Shown here in pieces: positions 35,188 through 42,870 of a stretch of DNA of 64,000 nucleotides; within the stretch, counting starts at the first letter, position 1, and each line of letters opens with the position of its first letter. The position numbers and the translations under genes are program-made. The DNA is taken from NCBI RefSeq assembly GCF_014946725.1, contig NZ_JACFXY010000003.1, forward strand, positions 62,001 through 126,000. Direction: 5' to 3'. The notes under the pieces are model-generated. The model saw only the letters and a list, made by a program, of their open reading frames with translations, was not told the origin of the DNA and ran no database searches. Origin of the DNA: Mixta mediterraneensis. GTDB taxonomy: Bacteria; Pseudomonadota; Gammaproteobacteria; Enterobacterales; Enterobacteriaceae.

Positions 35188-35937
35188 TCATCGAATAGAA
35201 TTTCTGATGTTTCTTATAGCCAGCGGTTTTAACCCCAGCTGTTTTTTTATGGTTGTAGAAGCATGGGATGAAGATGAAAAACCATTTTGTAACGCAATGT
35301 CAGTGATTTTTCCTTTTCCGTCGATAATATCTAACACAGTTTGAGATATACGCCATGACAGCAATTTCTGCTTGGCTGTCATGCCAAAAAACTGGTGTAC
35401 TACGCGGCGAAAATAAGAATAAGAAAAACCATATTCTTTACTTAATTTAATGATTTTCTCAGGAGAGCAACGATGCGGTAATAAATAGCGCACCAGCCAG
35501 TAAGCCTCGTTTTTTCGGAGAAATTCGCAAAATCTGACAAAATCGCTATTAGAGCGATGAGAGAGGTACATTAACGTAAACCAACATCTTGTGCCCTGTT
35601 CTGCTAAAAGTAAATTATAGTAATTTCCTGCTTTTGCGGGTAGATCAGGCAACTGGCTGCGACTTTCATCGAAAAATGCCAGCATTTCGCTTAAAGAATA
35701 AATAGTTTGTATGCGATACCGGCCTGCTGATGGCAAACAAAAATGACTATTGTGCGTGGTATAAAGTATATCTATCGACTGTTCTGTTTGTGCACAATGC
35801 CAGATGTTCATTACGATGATATGAGTATCTGGCGGATATTCCCGCTTTCCCTGGTAATCCAGCAAGCAACATGTGTCAGGTGTTAAAGACACAACCTCAT
35901 TATCGCACGCTGTCCATTCATTGTTTTCTTCAGACAT
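35188..35937 (-). CDS. invF: T3SS AraC-type activator (InvF/MxiE)
   Basis: A 249-residue regulator with the AraC DNA-binding domain at the C-terminus: 'LSKEYGFSYSYFRRVVHQFFGMTAKQKLLSWRISQTVLDIIDG' and 'ITDIALQNGFSSSSHASTTIKKQLGLKP'. InvF and MxiE need the chaperone SicA/IpgC as co-activator to switch on effector and translocator genes; a SicA homologue is encoded at 50218-50745, so the same feedback is likely. It is near the front of the structural operon, as in Salmonella. Confidence 0.9.
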   Translation of the reverse strand: MSEENNEWTACDNEVVSLTPDTCCLLDYQGKREYPPDTHIIVMNIWHCAQTEQSIDILYTTHNSHFCLPSAGRYRIQTIYSLSEMLAFFDESRSQLPDLPAKAGNYYNLLLAEQGTRCWFTLMYLSHRSNSDFVRFCEFLRKNEAYWLVRYLLPHRCSPEKIIKLSKEYGFSYSYFRRVVHQFFGMTAKQKLLSWRISQTVLDIIDGKGKITDIALQNGFSSSSHASTTIKKQLGLKPLAIRNIRNSIR

Positions 35938-35957
35938 ATCGCTACTCCTGAATGAAC

Positions 35958-36326
35958 TTATCTGCCTGCTATTTCAATTACTCCGCTATCATTCTGCGGT
36001 AGAAAAGTGATGATGCCGGAACAAGCGAGCATATAATCACTTAACCCATTATCAGTCGTTTCATAACGAATGCGTTGATCATAAATCCTGTAACCTAATG
36101 TCATTTCACTTTGCTGCTGCATCAACATATATTGCGTAGCACAAAGTACCATTCTTCTTTTTAAACCACGCATGTCCTGATATTCTGCAAGCGTATAGGA
36201 TGCTTCCTTATTCTCAACATTATGATGGTTAACACATCCATATTGCATAAAAACCATAAGCAATAAAATAGCCGTAGGGATTGACTTCCCCACTTTCTTG
36301 CTAACCATTTTGCCAACCGGAATCAT
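35958..36326 (-). CDS. sctG: Lipoprotein, probable secretin pilotin SctG (InvH-type)
   Basis: A 122-residue protein with a lipoprotein signal ('AILLLMVFMQYGC', lipobox Cys) and a short helical mature part. It lies at the head of the operon before invF, where Salmonella has invH on the other strand. Its size and lipobox fit a pilotin that carries the secretin to the outer membrane. Sequence similarity to InvH itself is weak. An inner ATG (36308) is also possible. Confidence 0.7.
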   Translation of the reverse strand: MIPVGKMVSKKVGKSIPTAILLLMVFMQYGCVNHHNVENKEASYTLAEYQDMRGLKRRMVLCATQYMLMQQQSEMTLGYRIYDQRIRYETTDNGLSDYMLACSGIITFLPQNDSGVIEIAGR

Positions 36327-36505
36327 TTCATTAATCCTTCACCTAATATGCTCCATCATAAAGACAGGTTAACTTACAGACCTATAAATAAATGTTTATT
36401 TCCTTTGCGTTACTAAATAAATGAAATTTTATATTTTCTCAGATACACCTTATTTACCATTGCGGTTCATTCATATCAGACAGATAACTTTTATTTTTAC
36501 CTTAT
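36327..36505. promoter_or_regulatory. Divergent promoter region of the two structural T3SS operons
   Basis: An AT-rich interval of about 180 bases between the divergent sctG-invF operon and the sctD (prgH) operon. Both must start here. No specific binding site could be identified by eye. Confidence 0.5.
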
Positions 36506-37828
36506 ATGTATATTGCTGCTGAAAGATACACCTTAAGGATTCTCTCCGGGCCTATGTATGGAGTTGATCTGACGTTACCGGAAGCAGAGTTGCTCTATAT
36601 CTGTTTTGCTGATACGGATAAATTTCCTACACAGTCACAGAAAAATAACTTTACTGATGCGTATTTGCATGCAGACAACAGTATTTTTATTCCCGCACCA
36701 CGCAATATGGAAGAACGTTTTATCTTGCGTTTTTCTAACAGCTCAACCCGGACTGGTGGCGACGCTCTGGAATTTATCGAAGAAAATCCATTAAGTGAGA
36801 ATAACAGCTCGATCCTTGCACAACGGCTGGCAACGATAACAACAGAAAATAGCGGTGCATGTGAAAGTGAAGACATTCCCGTTGCCTTTAATGAGCCGGT
36901 TACTATTGGTTGTATGACGCTGGCGATTAAAAACGTCTCAACCACCTGGAGCGACAGGGTACTTAATTACGCATCCAATAATATTGCTGCCGAACAACAG
37001 AATATGGAAGAAAACGAAGCTAAACGTTCATCGCTGCTTTCGGGATGCAAGCGCTGGATGTTAGTTGCTATAGCAGCAATAGTTGTACTGGCAATAATAG
37101 GTGCATCTATTGGTTATCCCGTCAGTCACCGTGATCGTACAACATCACTGTATGAAGTACTGAAGGAAGTGGCACCTACGATTGTTAAAATGTCAAATAA
37201 CCGTTATTACATTATCGTTGATAACGCTCAGAAGAAAAGCTGGGTATATAATGCGCTACGTAAACAGCACCTGCTTGATGAAAAGGTGGAGATTGTTTAC
37301 ACAGATAAGATAGTTGAGAATATTAAGTCTGCATTACGGCAAAAAAGCGTGCCATTTTTTAACGTTCAGCTAACTGATGATGCGAATATAACGATTACGA
37401 TCAGCCGTGAGCGCTGGCCTGATAATCAATCCAGCAATAATATTCTTAATACAATATTGCATCAAGAAGCTGGCTGGGCTAACAGCATAAATATCCGTAG
37501 AAAATCAGATAAAGAATTACAAACAAAAGCTGAAGAGATCATTACATCGTCTGGCTTAATTAGCCAGCGTGACAATGGCGGCCAGTACATTAATTACATT
37601 ATTCGCGGCGACATTGATGACAGTCATATGCTGGCATTTCGGCGTCAGATAAATGAATTTTATCAACAAGATGGAGATGAATACATTAAATTCATCATGG
37701 TATTGAATGAAGATCCTCTGCGCGATCAATCGCTCAAAACTGGGCAGAATGGATATATTCTTACCCCCGGAAATCACTGGTTATATTCAGATATAACCAT
37801 AAACGCTAATCAAAGGAATACACTATGA
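36506..37828 (+). CDS. sctD: T3SS inner-membrane ring protein SctD (PrgH/MxiG)
   Basis: A 440-residue protein with an N-terminal cytoplasmic FHA-like domain ('YTLRILSGPMYGVDLTLPEAELLYICFAD'), one membrane helix (about residues 188-206, 'WMLVAIAAIVVLAIIGASIGYPV') and a periplasmic ring-building part. It forms the outer of the two inner-membrane rings. It begins the prgHIJK-type operon. Confidence 0.9.
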   Translation: MYIAAERYTLRILSGPMYGVDLTLPEAELLYICFADTDKFPTQSQKNNFTDAYLHADNSIFIPAPRNMEERFILRFSNSSTRTGGDALEFIEENPLSENNSSILAQRLATITTENSGACESEDIPVAFNEPVTIGCMTLAIKNVSTTWSDRVLNYASNNIAAEQQNMEENEAKRSSLLSGCKRWMLVAIAAIVVLAIIGASIGYPVSHRDRTTSLYEVLKEVAPTIVKMSNNRYYIIVDNAQKKSWVYNALRKQHLLDEKVEIVYTDKIVENIKSALRQKSVPFFNVQLTDDANITITISRERWPDNQSSNNILNTILHQEAGWANSINIRRKSDKELQTKAEEIITSSGLISQRDNGGQYINYIIRGDIDDSHMLAFRRQINEFYQQDGDEYIKFIMVLNEDPLRDQSLKTGQNGYILTPGNHWLYSDITINANQRNTL

Positions 37829-38100
37829 ATCTCAGTCGTGATGAAATTTTATCCCCAGCGGATATAGGTGATGACCGCTATCTGGAACAACTCTCAGGTT
37901 CTTTTAACAAGGGAGTGGAGTCATTGAATGAGAAAATGGCAACGGCACTTCAAGAATTACAAGAGAACCCCACTAAACCTGAATTACTGGCCAACTATCA
38001 GGCTGCACTTGCTTCTTATACGATGTATCGCAATGCGCAATCCAACGTAGTAAAAGCGTTCCGTGATATTGATCAGTCAATTGTTGCTAATTTCAAATAA
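37825..38100 (+). CDS. sctF: T3SS needle protein SctF (PrgI/MxiH)
   Basis: A 91-residue helical hairpin protein. The C-terminal 'LQENPTKPELLANYQAALASYTMYRNAQSNVVKAFRDIDQSIVANFK' has the PxxP-like turn and the conserved end of needle subunits. The start overlaps the sctD stop by 4 bases. Many copies polymerise into the needle. Confidence 0.96.
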   Translation: MNLSRDEILSPADIGDDRYLEQLSGSFNKGVESLNEKMATALQELQENPTKPELLANYQAALASYTMYRNAQSNVVKAFRDIDQSIVANFK

Positions 38101-38121
38101 TACGTTTAATCGGGGGGTAAT

Positions 38122-38439
38122 ATGAGTAATGGTACAATATCGCTTATTCAGGCGGTTAATGCAGTTAACCGTTCAGGCAGCTTGCGAGAGCTTTCTACTG
38201 AATCTTCTCTGGTTTCGCTGGACGAACGTCTCGGTAATGCTATTGCCAGCAAAGCCGTTGAAAGTCAGCAGATGCGCGATCAAATTTATGCTGCGCTCAA
38301 CGACCCTGGCGTGGCGTCTGATCCTGCACAGCTGGTAGAGTGGCAAAAAAAACTGGCTGTTTATACACTGGAGACCAACCTGTGCAGTACCCTGGTACGC
38401 AAAGGCGTCTCTGCTATTGAAACATTAATAAAAACATGA
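38122..38439 (+). CDS. sctI: T3SS inner rod protein SctI (PrgJ)
   Basis: A 105-residue protein. The C-terminal part ('LNDPGVASDPAQLVEWQKKLAVYTLETNLCSTLVRKGVSAIETLIKT') resembles PrgJ/MxiI. It forms the inner rod that joins needle and export gate. It lies between sctF and sctJ, with a strong ribosome-binding site (ggggg). Confidence 0.92.
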   Translation: MSNGTISLIQAVNAVNRSGSLRELSTESSLVSLDERLGNAIASKAVESQQMRDQIYAALNDPGVASDPAQLVEWQKKLAVYTLETNLCSTLVRKGVSAIETLIKT

Positions 38440-39173
38440 TCAGAAAACTTGGCTCCGCCTTATTACTGGTGATGATGGTTTTTTTACTGTCAGGTTGTAA
38501 TAATGAACTTATTAGTCAGCTATCTGAGCGTCAGGCGAATGAAATCATCGCCATGCTGGAAAAACATAATATTGATGCTATAAAAAAATCAGATAAAAAG
38601 AGTTTCTCTGTACAGGTAAAGCCGGAGTTTCTTAGTGAAGCAACAGAACTATTGATTAGCTATAATCTCCCCTCAGCCGATAATATTGAAATTGCGCAAC
38701 AGTTTCCTGCAGATGCGATGATCACCACCCCGCTGGGGGAAAAAGCGCGATTAATTTCAGCAATAGAGCAACGCTTAGGACAAACGCTCAGACAACTTGA
38801 GCAAGTAAGTTCGGCCCGGGTTCATCTTAGCTATCCTTTGGAAAAGGAAAATAATATTAACTCCGCTTCCGTTTTTATTATTTTTCGCGGAAAATTAAAT
38901 GAAGATGAATATACATCAAAAATAAAAAGACTCATTAAAAACAGTGTTCCTGACATCAGTTATGAAGATATTTCTGTCATCATGTTTGAACAAAGTGAGC
39001 CCGTCAGAATCACGCGTTCGGACAATGGCTTCTTATCGGATGTATATGGCGTAATCGGCTGTCTGCTTGGTGGTATTCTGGTGCTACTGGTAGGATTGCT
39101 GCTAATTCAGATAAAGAAAAAACATTATTCGGTGCGTTTCTTTAATAAAAAAACCTCTACAGAAAGTAAATAA
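38436..39173 (+). CDS. sctJ: T3SS inner-membrane ring lipoprotein SctJ (PrgK)
   Basis: A 245-residue lipoprotein: signal with lipobox 'FLLSGC', ring domains ('LSERQANEIIAMLEKHNIDAIKKSDKKSFSVQV', 'EKARLISAIEQRLGQTLRQLEQVSSARVHLSYPLE') and a C-terminal membrane helix ('GVIGCLLGGILVLLVGLLLIQI'). It starts 4 bases inside the sctI end. An IS5-family element sits 30 bases after its stop. Confidence 0.95.
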   Translation: MIRKLGSALLLVMMVFLLSGCNNELISQLSERQANEIIAMLEKHNIDAIKKSDKKSFSVQVKPEFLSEATELLISYNLPSADNIEIAQQFPADAMITTPLGEKARLISAIEQRLGQTLRQLEQVSSARVHLSYPLEKENNINSASVFIIFRGKLNEDEYTSKIKRLIKNSVPDISYEDISVIMFEQSEPVRITRSDNGFLSDVYGVIGCLLGGILVLLVGLLLIQIKKKHYSVRFFNKKTSTESK

Positions 39174-39203
39174 CATAATCGCTTTAGTTTATTATGGACT
39201 TAA

Positions 39204-40072
39204 GAACCTATCCCAAAAGGAATTGTCAGATCGTAAATAATGGCAATTTTTGAGGGCGAAGTATGGCGGGCAACAAGTGGCAGATCAGCGATGAACTCTG
39301 GGAGAAAATGGCTCCACTTCTCCCGGAACATAAAACCCACCATCCGCTGGGCACGCATCGTAGACGTGTTGATAATCGTGCCGCAATGAACGCCATTTTC
39401 TTTGTGCTCAGAACCGGTTGCCAATGGAATGCCCTGAATGCCACGGATATTTGCTCATCCAGCTCAGCCCACCGCCGCTTTCAGGAATGGCGGGATGCTG
39501 GAGTATTTGAACGCTTCTGGCAAAACGGGCTGCTTGCCTGCGAGAAGCGGGATGCCATTGACTGGTCATGGTTGTCGATGGATGGCTGCATGACAAAATC
39601 GCCCCTTGCAGGCTCAAAAAAACAGGTCGCAACCCGACTGACAGGGGGAAGCAGGGAGTAAAGCGGAGCCTGATGACCGACGGGAACGGGCTTCCGCTCT
39701 CGCTGGCTGTCGCAGGGGCAAATACCCACGACATAAAACTGGTTGAAGATACGCTGGACGCGCTACAGACCGGCAGGCCGGGTCGCAGGCTGCATCTGTG
39801 TATGGACAAAGGCTATGAGGCTGAATGGGTGGAAATTTGTTTGAAAGCTCGTCGTTATGAACCTCATATCCAGTCGGGGAAAGAGGAGTCTGAGGCAATT
39901 AAAAACAGCGAGTTCAGGGCTCATCGTTGGGTTGTGGAAAGAACGCATAGCTGGATGAATCGCTTTCGCCGCATACTGACGCGATGGGAGAAGAAAGTCG
40001 AAAACTACGAGGCGATGCTGCATTTTGCTTGCAGCATCATTGTCTGGAATAAAATCCTTTTGGGATAGGTTC
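39204..40072 (+). mobile_element. IS5-family element (IS1031-like), copy 1
   Basis: 869 bases bounded by inverted repeats gaacctatcccaaaagg / ccttttgggataggttc and a 3-bp target duplication TAA (39201-39203 and 40073-40075). A TNA target fits the IS1031 subgroup. It has split the prgHIJK-orgAB operon between sctJ and sctK without breaking a gene. A nearly identical inverted copy lies at 42002-42870. Confidence 0.93.
39263..40068 (+). CDS. IS5-family transposase, two overlapping frames
   Basis: orfA covers 39263-39661 (132 residues, 'KWQISDELWEKMAPLLPEHK'), and orfB runs in another frame to 40068 with the DDE part ('SLMTDGNGLPLSLAVAGANTHD', 'WVVERTHSWMNRFRRILTRWEKKVENYEAMLHFA'). The frames overlap, so the full transposase needs a programmed frameshift, common in this subgroup. 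This copy looks intact. Confidence 0.88.
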
Positions 40073-40090
40073 TAAGTTAACTATAACAGC

Positions 40091-40136
40091 CTGTCAGTTT
40101 ATTTCTAATCAGAGGATAAACTGACAGCATTTTTTC
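40091..40136 (+). terminator. Rho-independent terminator between sctJ and sctK
   Basis: A perfect 12-bp stem (ctgtcagtttat/ataaactgacag) with a 13-base loop, then CATTTTTTC. It lies just right of IS copy 1 and before sctK, so transcription from prgH should be reduced here. Confidence 0.8.
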
Positions 40137-40162
40137 ATACAAAAAAGCAACAGAAGACAGAT

Positions 40163-40723
40163 GTGAATAATACTTTAATAGTGATGAACATACTCTATAA
40201 TCCGGCCAGTTATTACGATTCATCATGGCTACTGCGGCTAACATCAACAGCAAACTGTCGCGATCGATTGCCTGACAATGTAATTAATTATTTGCTGATT
40301 AATCATTACTGCTCCACTGTATTCGCCCCGCGAACAGAGAGTATTTCTTCTGCCGGCTGGCTATTGCTTAAGAACTGGCATCAGTTACATGAAGTAGCCT
40401 GGCTGCTGGGTTTAAAATGCACTGCGGCCAGCCTTATGCAGTCGCCTGTTTTTATACAGCGCCTCAGTCCGCGTCAACGTTCCTTTTTTTCCAGTCCGCT
40501 CTGTTTACCCTCCCGCATGACATTAGAGGCAACAAGTCAGGAGCAGATACTTGAATATGGCGCGCAGATACTGTTTAGCGCCGCCAGCCAGATACTCGCA
40601 GCAGATTACCTCCTTCGGCTGCGTTTCATTTTCCCTAAACATTTTAACTGCGAAACACAGGCCGATGAACGGGCATTTCCACTGGCTTTTGCTGCAGTTC
40701 AACAGGCGATGCTGTATGTATAA
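40163..40723 (+). CDS. sctK: T3SS sorting-platform adaptor SctK (OrgA)
   Basis: A 186-residue protein similar to OrgA by size, position and the C-terminal 'LLRLRFIFPKHFNCETQADERAFPLAFAAVQQAML'. SctK connects the sorting platform to SctD. The first start is GTG 40163; an ATG 7 codons in (MNILYNP) is as likely, since OrgA homologues begin with a similar 'NILYNPASYY'-like stretch. IS copy 1 and a terminator lie upstream, so a separate promoter may be needed. Confidence 0.82.
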   Translation: MNNTLIVMNILYNPASYYDSSWLLRLTSTANCRDRLPDNVINYLLINHYCSTVFAPRTESISSAGWLLLKNWHQLHEVAWLLGLKCTAASLMQSPVFIQRLSPRQRSFFSSPLCLPSRMTLEATSQEQILEYGAQILFSAASQILAADYLLRLRFIFPKHFNCETQADERAFPLAFAAVQQAMLYV

Positions 40724-41426
40724 AAAAATCACGTTAATACCCGGTGTTAAAACACCATCTCCACGGATCCCACATGAGGTTGTTGCAACGGCTAAACGTT
40801 ACCATTCATTGAACGAACAGGCTAAAGCCTGCGCTCGTGATATTGTGCGTAAGGCCAATCATGAAAGCGATGCCATTTATTCTCGCGCCTACCTTAGCGG
40901 CTTCGAACAGGGGATAATGTGCAGTATCCAGGACCTTATGTGTTATCTCAGTGCGAGTGAAATGTTAGCGGAAACGATTATCTCGCAAGCAACCCGTTAT
41001 CTGGAGCAACAACTGAAGGACTTCTTTTCTGAGGATGAGGTAATTTGTTGCTTACTGGAAAAATGGCTGGGTGAATTACATACTATTTCACCGGAAAGCG
41101 ATAAACTTATTCTCACACTGCCCGCTCAGCATCGAGCTGCTACTGCTCGTTTACAGCGCCTTTTTGCCGAAGCGGGATTAAACGTTGAAATCAGATTTAT
41201 TCAGACATCACTCATCACCCTTGAGCATTTTAACGTTATCTGGAGCTGCGATATATCTGCCCTCTCCACTACGCTTAGCAAAAATGCACTGGAAGAAATT
41301 TTAAACCAGCACGATATTTATGAGGCCTGCCATATCAACAGTATCCATTCTCTCAATCAGCTTAAAGAAACCCTCGAACGCTACTGCCAGTCTGCTGATA
41401 ATAATGATGAGTGCAAAGAGGCGTAA
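40716..41426 (+). CDS. sctL: T3SS ATPase regulator SctL (OrgB)
   Basis: A 236-residue, mostly helical protein. The N-terminal half ('HSLNEQAKACARDIVRKANHESDAIYSRAYLSGFEQG') is the long helix of SctL/FliH proteins, and the C-terminal domain contacts the ATPase. The start MYKKIT at 40716 overlaps the sctK stop by 8 bases. It is the last gene of the plus-strand operon. Confidence 0.88.
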   Translation: MYKKITLIPGVKTPSPRIPHEVVATAKRYHSLNEQAKACARDIVRKANHESDAIYSRAYLSGFEQGIMCSIQDLMCYLSASEMLAETIISQATRYLEQQLKDFFSEDEVICCLLEKWLGELHTISPESDKLILTLPAQHRAATARLQRLFAEAGLNVEIRFIQTSLITLEHFNVIWSCDISALSTTLSKNALEEILNQHDIYEACHINSIHSLNQLKETLERYCQSADNNDECKEA

Positions 41427-41687
41427 GTTGAGAGAATAACACGTCAATAAAAATCACTTCTCATCGGCAGGATGATGGACTGCTATAAATTTCTTAATAA
41501 AAATTGTCCATAACCTTTCTACGATCCCGGCATTTAACCATCATAAATACCGCCTGCTCCCTATAACACAAGCTGTGATGAGGCTCAGTGCTCAGGCATG
41601 AACAAGCTGGCTTCCCAGGTATATGATGAACTAATAATATGCGTCTAAACGAGGTCCCTCTGCTTTCCTGACAGAGGGGCGTTAAAA

Positions 41688-41963
41688 CTACCTGGCAGCT
41701 AAAGATGACAAAATACCATGACGCTGGTGCCAGCGTTCGACCAAATGGTGAATTGTACGTACACCTGACAGATCATTTTCCTGAATGAATATTGCATAAT
41801 CTTCTTCCAGTATAATAATCATCTCCTGCATCTCAAGAGAGTCCATATTAAGGTCATACACCAAGTCGCTTCCTGCATTTATTTTAACGGTTGGTATTGA
41901 CTTTACTTTACCAATCGCTGCAATAAGACAGTTTTGCAAGTCGTGTCGACTATCACATGTCAT
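41688..41963 (-). CDS. iacP: Acyl carrier protein of the T3SS locus (IacP-like)
   Basis: A 91-residue acyl carrier protein with the phosphopantetheine site 'DLNMDSLEMQEM' (Ser42). Salmonella has iacP directly after sipA, where it supports effector secretion. Here an IS5-family copy separates it from the large effector gene. Before that insertion the effector stop would have been only 21 bases upstream of this ATG, with an AGAGGAAA ribosome-binding site between. Confidence 0.9.
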   Translation of the reverse strand: MTCDSRHDLQNCLIAAIGKVKSIPTVKINAGSDLVYDLNMDSLEMQEMIIILEEDYAIFIQENDLSGVRTIHHLVERWHQRHGILSSLAAR

Positions 41964-42001
41964 GTTTATGATTTTCCTCTGCTGCTATTTGCCATCGCTT
42001 A

Positions 42002-42870
42002 GAACCTATCCCAAAAGGATTTTATTCCAGACAATGATGCTGCAAGCAAAATGCAGCATCGCCTCGTAGTTTTCGACTTTCTTCTCCCATCGCGTCAGTA
42101 TGCGGCGAAAGCGATTCATTCAGCTATGCGTTCTTTCCACAACCCAACGATGAGCCCTGAACTCGCTGTTTTTAATTGCCTCAGACTCCTCTTTCCCCGA
42201 CTGGATATGAGGTTCATAACGACGAGCTTTCAAACAAATTTCCACCCATTCAGCCTCATAGCCTTTGTCCATACACAGATGCAGCCTGCGACCCGGCCTG
42301 CCGGTCTGTAGCGCGTCCAGCGTATCTTCAACCAGTTTTATGTCGTGGGTATTTGCCCCTGCGACAGCCAGCGAGAGCGGAAGCCCGTTCCCGTCGGTCA
42401 TCAGGCTCCGCTTTACTCCCTGCTTCCCCCTGTCAGTCGGGTTGCGACCTGTTTTTTTGAGCCTGCAAGGGGCGATTTTGTCATGCAGCCATCCATCGAC
42501 AACCATGACCAGTCAATGGCATCCCGCTTCTCGCAGGCAAGCAGCCCGTTTTGCCAGAAGCGTTCAAATACTCCAGCATCCCGCCATTCCTGAAAGCGGC
42601 GGTGGGCTGAGCTGGATGAGCAAATATCCGTGGCATTCAGGGCATTCCATTGGCAACCGGTTCTGAGCACAAAGAAAATGGCGTTCATTGCGGCACGATT
42701 ATCAACACGTCTACGATGCGTGCCCAGCGGATGGTGGGTTTTATGTTCCGGGAGAAGTGGAGCCATTTTCTCCCAGAGTTCATCGCTGATCTGCCACTTG
42801 TTGCCCGCCATACTTCGCCCTCAAAAATTGCCATTATTTACGATCTGACAATTCCTTTTGGGATAGGTTC
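42002..42870 (-). mobile_element. IS5-family element (IS1031-like), copy 2, inverted
   Basis: 869 bases with the same ends as copy 1, in the opposite orientation, and a target duplication TTA (41999-42001 and 42871-42873). It is inserted in the last codons of the effector gene. The two copies differ at least by one nonsense mutation in orfB. Confidence 0.93.
42006..42811 (-). pseudogene. IS5-family transposase of copy 2, orfB broken by a nonsense codon
   Basis: orfA (42413-42811) equals that of copy 1. In orfB the codon TGG in 'ERTHSWMNRF' is changed to TGA, so the protein ends at 'WVVERTHS' (42120) and lacks the last part of the DDE domain. This copy cannot make full transposase by itself but could be moved by copy 1. 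Confidence 0.88.

Noticed and set aside
41656..41678. Hairpin downstream of iacP as a terminator
   Set aside because: The stem is only 7 bp and no T-run follows on the minus strand.
39204..42870. Composite transposon carrying orgAB and iacP
   Set aside because: Each copy has its own 3-bp target duplication and the enclosed genes keep their ancestral order, so the copies entered independently.
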